NCBI GenBank assembly: GCA_963921425.1 | Contig: OY992836.1 | Coordinates: forward strand, 14,711,614 to 14,775,613 | Direction of reading: 5' to 3' | Source: Dryas octopetala | Lineage: Eukaryota > Streptophyta > Magnoliopsida > Rosales > Rosaceae | Length of the DNA stretch: 64,000 nt | Part shown: piece after piece, positions 1-10,686 of the stretch | Position numbering within the stretch: the stretch's first letter is position 1 | Layout of the letters: every line of letters begins with the position of its first letter | The notes under the pieces: generated by a model | What the model was told of the DNA's origin: nothing | What the model saw: the letters and a program-made list of their open reading frames with translations, nothing else | Databases searched by the model: none | Translations under genes and position numbers: made by a program

Positions 1-39
1 CTTAACGGTAAAGCCTAGCAGTGCATTTGGGGTTTAATT

Positions 40-46
40 AGTTGGT
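40..46 (-). promoter_or_regulatory. SMRE/AC-like MYB site (distal) of laccase
   Basis: Read on the minus strand this is ACCAACT. It matches the secondary-wall MYB-responsive consensus ACC(A/T)A(A/C)(T/C). It lies about 250 bp upstream of the laccase TATA box. Known: such sites mediate MYB46/MYB58-type control of lignin genes. That it acts here is inference; a 7-bp match can occur by chance. Confidence 0.4.
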
Positions 47-227
47 GCATATATGCATGTACCTTCCAAACATACCCTTTATCCATTTTAAAAATATGAG
101 GTTTCTGAAATCCTCTCCTTGGTTTATAGCAATCCCAGCCTTTAAGTCAGTCAAAGGCAATGTGAGTCCCTATCAGTATTTTGCTTCCAAGGTTTCATGT
201 ACAACCCCTTCACTACATGCAATTCCT

Positions 228-234
228 ACCTAAT
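228..234 (+). promoter_or_regulatory. SMRE/AC-like MYB site (proximal) of laccase
   Basis: ACCTAAT, a perfect match to ACC(A/T)A(A/C)(T/C), about 60 bp upstream of the TATA box. With the distal site it gives the laccase promoter two secondary-wall MYB motifs. The rest of positions 1-290 shows no gene; the short ORFs there have no recognisable product. Confidence 0.4.
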
Positions 235-293
235 GAGCCACAACCCATTTAACAAATTAATAGTAGTGCACCCTTTACAAGTTTTCATATGCA

Positions 294-300
294 TATAAAT
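294..300 (+). promoter_or_regulatory. TATA box of laccase
   Basis: TATAAAT lies 73 bp upstream of the laccase ATG at 373. This is a normal spacing for a plant TATA box followed by a short 5' leader. No other gene on the plus strand could use it. Confidence 0.6.
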
Positions 301-372
301 ATTTGACATCTTTGATCTTCATGCCTCATCTCATAAACACCACAATTGAAGTTGTGAAATACAACAGAGAAA

Positions 373-2739
373 ATGGCAAGCAGCTGCAGGAACAGATTCT
401 TCACTTGGTTAGCGTTTGTTTTCTTTGGGTTTCTTGGGTTAATCACTTCCCCAGCAGAAGCTGCCATAAAGAAATACCAGTTTGATGTGAGTTATTTCAA
501 TGCTTTTTGTTTTTGGAAAAAAAAAAAAAGAAGAAGAAGAAATTGAAAAAGTTAGAAGTCTGTGGTTTCCATTTGATGATAACATCCTTTGTGTTTTCAC
601 AGATCCAAGTGAAGAATGTGAGCAGATTGTGCCATGCAAAACCCATTGTTACTGTAAATGGAAGGTTTCCGGGGCCTACCATCTATGTCAGGGAAGGAGA
701 CAGAGTTCTTGTCAATGTTACAAATCATGCTCAATATAACATGTCAGTTCACTGGTAAGAATTAAACTAGTTAACCAATGGAATCATGGAACTGTTCTTT
801 TGGGTCACATTGTTTAACATGTTATATTGTCAGACTCTCAATCTAAACCATTGATCATGTAGAACCAATCTGCAGACAACATAAGGTGTCATATATCTAG
901 TGAAAATTAACATGGTATATCTCATTGACATTGGTTTATATTCTTACAGGCATGGATTGAAGCAGTATAGAAATGGTTGGGCTGATGGACCAGCTTATGT
1001 AACACAATGTCCCATCCAGACTGGAAGTAGCTACACCTATGACTTTAATGTAACAGGCCAAAGAGGAACCTTATGGTGGCATGCGCATATTCTTTGGCTA
1101 AGAGCCACCGTCTATGGTGCAATTGTCATCATGCCTAAACCAGGCACCCCATTTCCTTTCCCACAGCCAAACAGGGAAGCTGAAATTATACTAGGAGAAT
1201 GGTGGAATGTGGATGTGGAAAACGTTGTCAATCAAGCAAACAACATGGGCTTGCCACCAAATTCCTCAGATGCACACACCATTAATGGCAAGCCAGGGCC
1301 ATTGTTTCCATGCTCCGAGAAACGTAAGCAAACCCTTTTAAGCAAACTCCAGATGATTTTTATTTATTTTTCATTTTTTTTATACTGATATTGTGCTTAT
1401 GTTCAAAACTATGTCGTTGTTTTGGACACAACCACAATATCAGCCCAAAGGTGGTTGCCATGCAAAAGTTCTAATTCCAATTTTGTTCTGTTTTCCTTGG
1501 TTTAGATACATTTTCAATGGAGGTTGAGCAAGGGAAGACATATCTCCTGAGAATCATCAATGCTGCTCTCAACGACGAGCTTTTCTTTGGCATCGCCGGT
1601 CACAACCTGACAGTGGTGGAGGTTGATGCAGTTTACACAAAGCCATTCACAACCCAAGCCATACTAATTGCACCAGGCCAGACCACAAACGTTCTGGTCC
1701 ATGCCAATCAAGCGGCAGGCAGATACTTCATGGCTGCTAGGCCTTTCATGGATGCTCCACTTGCCATAGACAACAAGACAGCCACAGGCATACTCCAATA
1801 CAGAGGCATCCCCAACACTGTTCTTCCAATCCTTCCCCAATTGCCTGCTCCTAATGATACAGCCACTGCTTTAAGCTACAACAAGAAACTCAGGAGCTTA
1901 AACACTCCAAGATTTCCAGCAAATGTGCCTCTCAAAGTTGACAGAAACCTCTTCTACACCATTGGTTTTGGCAAGGATTCTTGCCCAACTTGCCTTAATG
2001 GAACAAGATTTGTTGCTTCCTTGAACAATATCTCTTTTGAGATGCCCCAAGTTGGGCTTTTACAATCCCATTACTTCAATGTCAAAGGGGTGTTCAAAAC
2101 TGACTTCCCTGATAAGCCACCAACACCTTTCAATTATACTGGTGCACCACTCACAGCCAATCTTGGGACTACCTCAGGCACCAGACTGAGCAAGATTGCC
2201 TTCAATTCGACAGTTGAGCTGGTGTTGCAGGACACCAATCTTCTTACAGTGGAGTCACATCCATTCCATCTCCATGGATACAACTTCTTTGTTGTTGGAA
2301 CAGGGATTGGGAATTTTGATCCTGCAAAGGACCCAGCTAAGTACAATTTGGTTGATCCTGTTGAGAGAAACACAGTTGGAGTTCCCACAGGTGGTTGGAC
2401 CGCCATTCGTTTTAGAGCTGATAATCCAGGTACGATGACTACATTTACTGACCATATTACTAACTACATTATTTTAAGTAATGCTGAATGTGTAAATAGT
2501 TCAATAAAACTATTTACTAGCTACATTCTTGATCACATCTATCACATAAATAGAATCCATGTTTATTTATTTTATTATTATAACTTTGATTCTTGTTTGA
2601 ATTTCTAGGGGTTTGGTTCATGCACTGTCATTTGGAGCTTCATACCGGCTGGGGATTGAAAACAGCATTTGTTGTAGAAGATGGACCAGGCTCAGATCAA
2701 TCTGTTCTGCCTCCACCTACTGATCTTCCACCATGCTGA
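373..2739 (+). CDS. laccase (multicopper oxidase), 5 exons, 564 aa
   Basis: Exons 373-486, 603-754, 950-1323, 1506-2429 and 2609-2739 join in frame to a TGA. The first ~30 residues form a hydrophobic secretion signal ending in SPAEA, so the enzyme should act in the cell wall, oxidising monolignols with O2. All four copper-binding motifs are visible: HWHG (exons 2-3), WWHAH (exon 3), HPFHLHG (exon 4) and HCHLELH (exon 5). The T1 axial position is Leu ([12 protein letters not shown]), as in high-potential plant laccases. Many N-x-S/T sites are present. Length and intron pattern fit plant laccases (about 560-580 aa). From memory it most resembles the LAC11/LAC4 group involved in lignification; exact orthology needs a tree. 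The TATA box and two SMRE motifs upstream agree with a secondary-wall role. It converges with the RCC1-like gene. Confidence 0.95.
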
Positions 2740-3271
2740 TGATGCATGGACCAGGTTCAAATTAATCTGGTTTACATTGGAGTTCCACCTACTTACACTT
2801 CTTGCAAAAAAGTTGCGGAAGGTTTCTTGAGGATACAAACAAATACCAAAGCAAATCAAAAATTCAATTTGTGCGCTGAAATTGTAACAAATACACCCAT
2901 ACTATGTAATAATTGTTTTCTTCCATTATATTTCTTATAAATGATCCTGGAAAGATTAATATAACCACTGTGCATTTTCATTCTGGTGCATCTTTACATT
3001 GCCACTTTCTTGAATTTCCATCTGGACCAAACATGCATCTGATCGTAATGCAAAAAGGGATAAGCTTTATCCTCTTCAGTTCATGCAGGAGCTGCACTTC
3101 TTAGAATGTACTATTCAACAATTCGTATCCGGAATAATGCTATCCTAATGGATGCATTAATGTTAAAGCTCAGATAAACTTACAAATATATGCGAGCATA
3201 GAAGCTAGAAAAGAGAAAATCATAAGCAAACCCACAGAAATGATGCAATTACAATAATTCTACCATGCACA
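2740..3271. other. intergenic, convergent 3' ends
   Basis: These 532 bp lie between the laccase stop (+) and the RCC1-like stop (-). They must hold the 3' UTRs of both genes. Short ORFs are present but none resembles a protein I know. No repeat or RNA gene was seen. Confidence 0.6.
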
Positions 3272-5368
3272 TCATTCGGCTATTAGGACAAGATTATGAT
3301 CAAATCCTGACACAGCTTGTAAAACTTCACAACCCTCTACAGAGTCTAGCAAAATTGGTTCAGCTTCATCACAGGAGCTTCCTAACCCAAGCCTTCCATT
3401 CTTGCCACAACCCCAAACCCACACTTCTCTCTTGGATGTGAGAGCAATGGAATGCACACGCCCTCCCGACACTGATACAGGAATTTCCCCTTCCAATCCT
3501 TCAACCATCAATGGAATATTATGTGGCCCACCCCTTCCGAGCTGAGAGGTCTGATTCCACCCCCATGTAATAATGCCTGTGGCCCCTCCTATAAAATGTG
3601 ATGATGGAACCTGGCAAATTGCCAAAGAATGGCCAAGCCCTGATGCTATAGACGTGGGACGGAAGCTTATGTCAACAGGGAACAATCCCAAATCTTGTTT
3701 TTCCCTGCCCAACTGACCATATATGTTGCTCCCACAGCTTAGTAGTGTTCCGTCACCTGAAACTGTAAAGTTAGAACATGCATGCACACATAAATATCTA
3801 TATCAGCATAAGCATATGAACGCACACAACACTACCTACCACAAAGAATTAATGAATGATCAAGACCACATGCAATGTCTACAACCTCAACACAATGTAG
3901 TTCTCTCACTAAACTAGGTTCCCAAATTATTGGCATGTTATTCTCCCTCGCCATTCCTTCTAAAACCAGCTTCTCAGCAGCTTCCAGTGTTGAACTTGAC
4001 AGTTCCCTATTATTCAACTCTGCAACTGATTCCAGTGGAGATGTCTCCAAAGATTCTGTGATGCTTCCTAACCTACTATCAGCTGAATAACCCCAACCAA
4101 ACAATTTTCCGTCCTCAGTCAGTGCAAGAGCATGCCCCCAACCAAATGATACCTGCCAAAGAACATTTGTGCTCCAAAAACTTCCTTCTTATGAAGTAAA
4201 CAACATTCAAGCAACCTAGACAAAGCTCTTACAATTTATTATCTATTTCTGGCCAATTGCGAGTCAATAGTTGTACATAGCTTAAGCATAAGAGTGCACC
4301 TTAATTATTTTCTCTCCTGCAAGTGCTTCGACTCTTGAAGGCACCACAGCCTCCATGACTTGCTTTCCAAGACCAAGCTGGCCACGCTTTGACTTTCCCC
4401 AAACCCACAAAGAACCATCGTCTCCAATGGCCACAGAAACGACACCAGATGCAGATGCAGCACAAACTTTGACTTGATCCAACCCGGTTACTCTCTTTGG
4501 TTCATTCCATGAATCTCTGCCAATAACAAAAGCTTAAAATGCAGTAATTTACCATAACATAATTCATATTAAAGGCTGATAGGAACTAGTTAAACAAAAA
4601 CTCTAAGTACGCTCATGATCATTCATTAGTGAGACAACTATCACCAACTCCATTCAAAAGAGGCTTCTCATTAGAACCCGAAAAAAGAAAAAACGCATTT
4701 TCTTGGTTACACATGGCCATACATACAAAACATAGTACTGCAGCACTGTTGCAAATTATCATAACTATGTCCATTTACTCTTATTTTTCAAAGTCTTTTC
4801 AATATAAGACTCCTTCAAAACAACACAAGCAAAACATATGGATTCATCATTCATGGAAATGGTTAAAAGGGTCCATCTGAGTTGTTTCTTAGAGCTCAAA
4901 GAAGCTGAAATGTTTCAAGCTTTACAAAGCATAGCACTGCACTACTGTTATAAATTAACATAACTATGTCCATTCACTCTGATTCCTCAAAGCCATTTTC
5001 TCCATAAGACTCCTTTAACACAACACACAAGAAAAACATATGTATTCATGGAAATGGTGAAAAGGGTCAATCTGTGCTGTTTCTTAGAACTCAAAGAAGC
5101 TGAAAAGTTTCAAGCTTTACCTGGGAGAAGGAGACCCGCGGCCGAGCTGGGCTTCGAGGTCTCGGCCCCAAGCCCAGAGCTGGCCCTGAGAAGTGACGGC
5201 GAGGGAGTGGTAGTGTCCGGCAGTGACGCTGGTAATATCAGATGGCAGAACGGGGACCCGAGTGGGCTCGTAAGCGTCCACGCCAAGGCCCATTAGGGAA
5301 GTGGGCAAGCCCAGAGCGCCATGGCTGCCATCCCCAAAGCTCATCACTACGCCGGTTCTGCTGCTCAT
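3272..5368 (-). CDS. RCC1-repeat (UVR8/RCC1-like) protein, 4 exons, 420 aa
   Basis: Minus-strand exons 5368-5121, 4516-4300, 4152-3840 and 3756-3272 join in frame to a TAA. The protein is a seven-bladed beta-propeller type built of RCC1 repeats. Repeated cores such as AGHYHSLAVT, LWVWGKSKRGQLG, FGWGYSADSRLG, ACGLDHSLILC and VWVWGCGKNGRLG are visible along its length. From memory it is closest to the Arabidopsis At3g02510/At5g16040 proteins, not to UVR8 itself, so a photoreceptor role should not be assumed. RCC1 repeats usually serve guanine-nucleotide exchange or protein binding. I took the ATG at 5368; in-frame ATGs at 5443 and 5344 are alternatives. The exon 3-4 region has a short insert (PSSHFIGGATG) between blades. 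Intron 1 carries a tandem duplication. Confidence 0.9.
4731..5120 (-). repeat. tandem duplication (~195-bp unit x2) inside intron 1 of the RCC1-like gene
   Basis: Unit 1 starts near 4731 and unit 2 near 4930. Both share the block starting catag.actgca, the string ataactatgtccatt, and the end block with tttcaagctttac. The copies differ at many points. Unit 2 ends exactly at the exon-1 donor (minus-strand GTAAAG at 5120-5115). Unit 1 keeps the same GTAAAG hexamer without the adjoining exon. Confidence 0.75.
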
Positions 5369-5722
5369 GCGACATCTTTGTAAGCTTTGGACGATCACAC
5401 TGACTGCACGCCGATCCGTCAGCAGCGATCCCAGTCCCAGCATCGATTACATATGAAAGTTCGTTTGAGAAACTCGATTGATTGGTGGTTTTGTTCGGCA
5501 ATTGTTTTGGCTGATGTTGGGCTGATGGAGCCTAAAAATCGTGTAGGTGGCAGGCCTTGTTCATCATGGCCCATGGGCCTTGCAACACACCACCACTAAG
5601 CTAACGGTGGTGGTCTTTGGACATCCCATTTCTTTGAACACCAGTGCAACACCCATATTCCACAAAAAAAAAAAAAATGCCACCCATATTTACAAATTTG
5701 CTCAAATGAAGGACAAATTTTT
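5369..5722. promoter_or_regulatory. RCC1-like gene upstream region with site-II-type TGGGCY motifs
   Basis: This is the leader and promoter side of the minus-strand RCC1-like gene. It contains TGGGCT near 5517 and a GGCCCATGGGCC palindrome near 5570-5581. These are TGGGCC/T site II motifs common in promoters of housekeeping plant genes. A poly-A run follows at about 5664-5676. No coding region was recognised. Confidence 0.35.
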
Positions 5723-5982
5723 GAGTAATCATGAGACACGGGAAAAATTATTTTACGTAACCGTAACACCACATGACATAATGACGTAGTGTTACCAATC
5801 TACTAAAATTATAACATGTGAATTTTTTCTAAATTTTATGGGGTTTTTTTTTTCTTCTATATTTTAAGGATTTTCCTAAATTTTAAGATTTTAAAAATTA
5901 ATTATTATATACGTATTATAATTTGAATAAATTGATGACACCACGTAATCATGTCACGTAGTGTTACGGTCACACATTACTC
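5723..5982. mobile_element. MITE-like element with terminal inverted repeats
   Basis: The element starts GAGTAAT and ends ATTACTC. Its arms (about 5723-5795 and 5935-5982) are inverted copies: the left has CCGTAACACCACATGACAT and the right, reverse-complemented, has CCGTAACACTACGTGACAT. The 140-bp centre is strongly AT-rich and codes for nothing. No clean target-site duplication was seen, so the superfamily is open. Confidence 0.65.
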
Positions 5983-6709
5983 TTAAAACAATTTAAACTA
6001 CAAAAGCTAAAAGATAAAATATAGAACCAAAAATTACAAAAGGGTTGCAAGTACCTTCTTCTTGCCTCACCCCAACTCCCTACCCTATCCTACCCCTTTC
6101 CCTCACCCGACTCTCCTCGCAAACTCCCCTCTCTTTATTTCTCTCTTTGACCTCGGCGGTCTCTAGATTGAATTATATGAGTCAGGCTAATGGTTCAGGA
6201 CTGGTCTTGAGGTCTGAAGGTAGGCGAACGAGGCAGCGACATTAGACTCCTAAATGTTGAGGACCAAATATACTTATATACTATGTTAGGTTCAAGTAAA
6301 TATATATAAAGGGTCAAGGGTCCCATTCTTGTGGTTTACCTCAGGCCATCAGAATCACAAGCCGGTCTTTACTACCATACTTGGGAGAGTTGGAAATAAA
6401 TTAATTGGGTCGGCCAACGGGTCGATGTTGGGCCAAAAAGGCCTGAACAATAGAAAGTCCAAACTTGCCCGACCCACTACCACACTTGGACCGACCATTT
6501 GAACTGGATTTGAAGCCCAACAGGTCATGGGCCACGGTTCAAATGGTGAGGTTGACATTAACAAGCAGCCGACAAGAAGAATATCCGAATTTTGATTTGG
6601 ATACTGGGCTTGGGTGGTGGTGGCGCCCAGTGAGTCTCACGAGCACTCATCGAAGATTATATGCAATGGAACCACACACTCAAACCAACAACCAAACCGC
6701 TCGAACAAG
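5983..6709. other. intergenic / 5' region of the epimerase-like gene
   Basis: A pyrimidine-rich stretch at 6055-6165 and mixed sequence to the ATG at 6710. ORFs here (for example 6045-6245) show no protein similarity that I recognise. It should contain the plus-strand promoter. No TATA box was assigned with confidence. Confidence 0.4.
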
Positions 6710-9690
6710 ATGGCGATGGTTTCTATGCTCATTTCACTCCCTACCTTGTCTCCTCCAAATGTTCGCCGAGTCAACCGGTGAGTTTCTTCTCTCCTTGTAC
6801 TCGGTAATTCTTCAGCTACTTGTAAATGTAATTCACAAAACACACTCTCACACAGGAATTGGCAGGCCCCAAAGAGGTCGTCTGCTATGGCTCTTGCAAG
6901 CGCCAGCAAAGAGGGTGCTACTTCGGGAGTGAGAATTGGAGAAGGAGAAGGCAATTTGCCCAAGGTTGTTTTGACTGGAGCTAACGGCAGGTACATTGTA
7001 GCTGAATTCACATATGCAAAGGGAAATTTGACTTTTTGATTCTAATCGATCATTGAATATGTTGCACAGTGTACTGATTGTTGGTTGTAGCTGAATTCTC
7101 ATAAGAAATGGAAACTTTGACTTTTTCATTCTAATGGGTCATTGAATATGTTGCTTGCAGTGAGGCAGATTTATATCTATTTGGTGGGTGCATTACATCG
7201 TGGAAAGTCCCAAATGGGAAGGACCTCCTTTTTGTTCGACCTGACGCTGTGTTCAACAAGAAAAAGCCAATCAGGTTGTCTTGGATGTGTGGATTTATTT
7301 TCTAATATAATTTGGTTTCCTTTTTGTTTAAATTTGAGTCATTTAAGGCAATGAACTTAAATTCGTGTAGAATATGTGAGCTAAAATGAGAACAATTTAA
7401 ATGATCATTCACAAACCTCACTTGGGTAGTTGTCTTATGCTAAAAATTAAGGGTCTGAAATTCCTTTGATTTATTTGTTAAAGAGCACGTCTTGGATGAA
7501 CAAGAGCATGTGTCTTTGAATGATCTTGTTGCCTAAAAGCTTGGGATTTTCGTCAGATACTGACTATATCTCTCTTGGGATAGTGGAGGCGTTCCACATT
7601 GTTTCCCACAGTTTGGACCTGGCCCCATGCAGCAGGTACGTTCCTCTGTTTCTGTTCCTATATCCACTAGTAGTATCCTCATTCTTTGTGTCCTTTTTTT
7701 TTTTGGCCAATTCTTTCTTTGTGTCTTTAAAGTTATGAGTTCAGTCAATTTTTAGTGAGCTATCGGATACGTCATTCTAATGCGTGCAAATTAAAAATCC
7801 CAGACGCTTAAACCTTAAGCAAAATGGATATTTCTTTGATATAGACTACTAGGATTTAAAGTTTGATAATAGGTTTGATTGATATCTTGGTAAATGTTGT
7901 TACAAAATCACACTGCTTAATGTGATATGGCAGTAGTGACTTGTTGCTGTCATTAAGGATTCCCTTCTGGAGATCCAGATCTTTGTTGTGGCTGCATTAT
8001 ATATATCACTGCATTGTTCAGTCTTTTGATATTCTTCTGAGGCTTGGAGATGTTTATTCAATTAATAGCATGGATTTGCAAGAAATCTGGACTGGTCCAT
8101 CATTGATTCTGAAAATAAGGAAGGAGATCCTGCCGTAACTTTAGAACTAAAGGATTGTCCTTACAGTCGTTCCATGTGGGATTTCAGCTTTCAAGCTTTG
8201 TACAAGGTCAGTTGCACAAAACTATGTTAGACTACATGCATAAATGGTAATTGGGTAATTGATTTTCTTGACTACTCCATATAATATTGCATTCTGCATA
8301 ATGCATATTGGAAAACAAAACTTCTAATGCGTTCTACTGGTTGCAGGTCACTTTGCAAACAAAGAGCCTTGCCACCGAACTTGTAATTAAAAATACAGAC
8401 AGCAAGCCATTTTCATTCAGTACCGCATTGCATACATACTTTAGTGTAAGTATAATCAATTTATGCTCAGGGATTCAGTTATTATTCTGGCATAACCAAA
8501 TTACGATATTATATTTTGTACTTTGGTTGAAAATTAATTTTTTTTTTTAAAAAGAGGCAGGGTTGAAGTGTCATTTGGGAAGGAAATAATTTAGATATAA
8601 AAAAAAGGCAGAAAGAGAACTAAAGATTGATAGAATCTGGAAGGTAATGAATCATAGAACAAAGATTAGGGTAAATTCATATATTGTTTCTAATAACTCC
8701 AAAGTCTGAAAATAACTAGGAATCATACCCTCAATATACATGAAGACATTTTGAAATTGGTTGCATTACATTCCACGGATGAATGATTGTAAATCATTAA
8801 CAGTTTAGCCTTTATCACGCAGGCTTCTGTATCAGGGGCATCAGTTAAAGGTTTGAAAGGCCGCAAAACACTGAATAAAGATCCTGATCCTAAGAATCCA
8901 CTTGAGGGAAAGGAAGAAAGGTCTGTATTATTTTCATGGCATACTTTCGCATGACAAAAGTGAAATGAACTCAAAATTTGCTTTATGTTATAGTCTATTG
9001 GTTGGGTAAGATAAGGTATTTGGGCAGTAGGTTTTATAAATAACATGCTTTTATCCTAGCTTATTCATTTTATGAAATATCTTAACTAATGTTTTGGCAA
9101 AGGTTATTATGCATTTTCTGATTGTTATCTTAATGATGACACAGGGATGTAGTCACTTTTCCTGGATTTGTGGATTGCGTATACCTGGAAGCCCCTAGTG
9201 AGTTGCATCTCAATAACGGCTTAGGTGATATAATAACTATCAAGAACACGAAGTGAGTGTGAATCAAAGTTGATTGGTTGGCAAGATTTTTATCAACGTG
9301 TCTTTGTTTCACATATTTGGCTCCCCTGTCATTTTTCCCCATGTAGTTGGACGGACGCTGTTTTGTGGAACCCACATCTGCAGATGGAAGCATGCTACAA
9401 AGATTTTGTTTGTGTGGAAAATGCACAGGTAATATACTTCTCTGTTTCTTCGGTAGTGACTATATGAACTTGATCAAAGAATGGGTGTGTCAATGTGATA
9501 CTGTCTGCCTGCATTGCTAATGTAATTTAGACAGTACTCATCAGAGTGCTAAATTTATTCTATTTTTCTGTTAAACTTAAATTGTCCATAATTTAACAGT
9601 TGGCAATGCACTGTTATGCTAATTGAACAATCTTTAAATATTCTCCCTCATGCATCATATCATAAATTATATACTGACTGTACCTCAAAA

Positions 9691-9749
<59 letters not shown>

Positions 9750-9824
9750 TCATTTCAGATTGGAAACGTCCAGCTAGAGCCCGGACATACTTGGATTGCT
9801 ACACAACATCTTAGTGTCAACTGA
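6710..9824 (+). CDS. putative glucose-6-phosphate 1-epimerase (aldose-1-epimerase fold), 10 exons, 319 aa
   Basis: Exons 6710-6777, 6856-6990, 7161-7274, 7584-7635, 8069-8206, 8347-8445, 8823-8920, 9145-9252, 9347-9428 and 9759-9824 join in frame. The protein has a galactose mutarotase-like beta-sandwich core with GGCITSWKVPNGKDLLFVRP, GGVPHCFPQFGPGPMQ, HGFARNLDW, ALHTYFS and WNPH. His124 (HGFARN) and Glu295 (FVCVENA) are the likely catalytic pair of the family, which interconverts alpha and beta glucose-6-phosphate. The first ~45 residues are rich in Ser, Ala and Arg and lack acidic residues, which suggests a chloroplast transit peptide. It resembles plant 'apospory-associated protein C' and At5g66530-type proteins from memory. 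NDH subunit PnsB2 shares the fold, but the retained catalytic residues favour an enzyme. ATG 6710 is the first start in the frame; 6719 is a close second. Confidence 0.9.
9695..9744 (+). repeat. (TC)25 microsatellite forming the polypyrimidine tract of the last epimerase intron
   Basis: Twenty-five uninterrupted TC units end 14 bp before the exon-10 acceptor (exon starts at 9759). The repeat therefore supplies the polypyrimidine tract used for splicing of the final intron. Confidence 0.95.
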
Positions 9825-10686
9825 AGAGTGGCCGATCACTGTTATTCAATTTTGTAGAAATAAGACATCATATAATTTTTATTTGAGTCTTTTATTTGGT
9901 GTTATGCAAAGCTTTGAAGCTACAAAAGCAAGTAAGGCTTACTAATAATGGTTGATCCTGTATATGCTTTCATTCTGAATATAATGTTTCCTTTTCAATT
10001 GATGGAGAAGAGCAAGAAGGGTGCCATTATGTTTCCTTTGAATCCAAGAATTGCTTAGTTGCCATTATGTTGCTAATTAAGTGGTAGAAAATATATGAAC
10101 TTTTAAATTGAGGACAGTGAATAAACTTGTGAACGTTAAGGCTTCAGATGATTTATCAGTTTGACAATAGATAGAATCATAATTTTCCATTTCATTTCAC
10201 GGCTTTGAAGTTGTATTATTGTTTGGACCAGAGACTCATAGTTGGAGAAAGTTCACACTGATTTACTGATTTTCTTACCTAATTCACTAGAGGGACCCAA
10301 AACTGAACGCAAATGGCAGAGAGAAAGATACACATAGAAGAAACAAACCAAATAAGCTTAAGGGAAAAATAACTCATCAGAAGAAAGTTTCAAATGCTTA
10401 ACTCAGTTAAGCAATTCTACCTCATTAACATGTGCTGTCAATTACAGAACCTCACAATGCATTAAGAGAAGTACTCTACCTATCTAGACCTATGAATCAA
10501 AAGAAACTATATCCAACAAGGCAACAAACCTAGAACCCCTCTATGAGCAATAAAGCAGTATCTAAACCACTCTATGAGCTCAGAAAGCTCAGTAAGAAGA
10601 CGTGTATTCACAGACCTAGAATCCCTCAACACTACTCAGCCACTCCAGTCAATCAGTCATCATAAAATACTCTGACTCTGCTCTGT
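9825..10686. other. intergenic, convergent 3' ends
   Basis: 862 bp between the epimerase-like stop (+) and the SYP112 stop (-). It must hold both 3' UTRs. No further gene, RNA or structured repeat was seen. Confidence 0.5.

Noticed and set aside
3272-5368. Reading the RCC1-like gene as the UV-B receptor UVR8
   Set aside because: Repeats are shared, but the sequence follows the At3g02510/At5g16040 type as I recall, and the UVR8 C-terminal COP1-binding tail is absent.
6710-9824. Alternative identity of the epimerase-like gene as NDH subunit PnsB2
   Set aside because: The fold is shared, but the catalytic His and Glu are kept and the wording of conserved blocks fits the glucose-6-phosphate 1-epimerase group better from memory.
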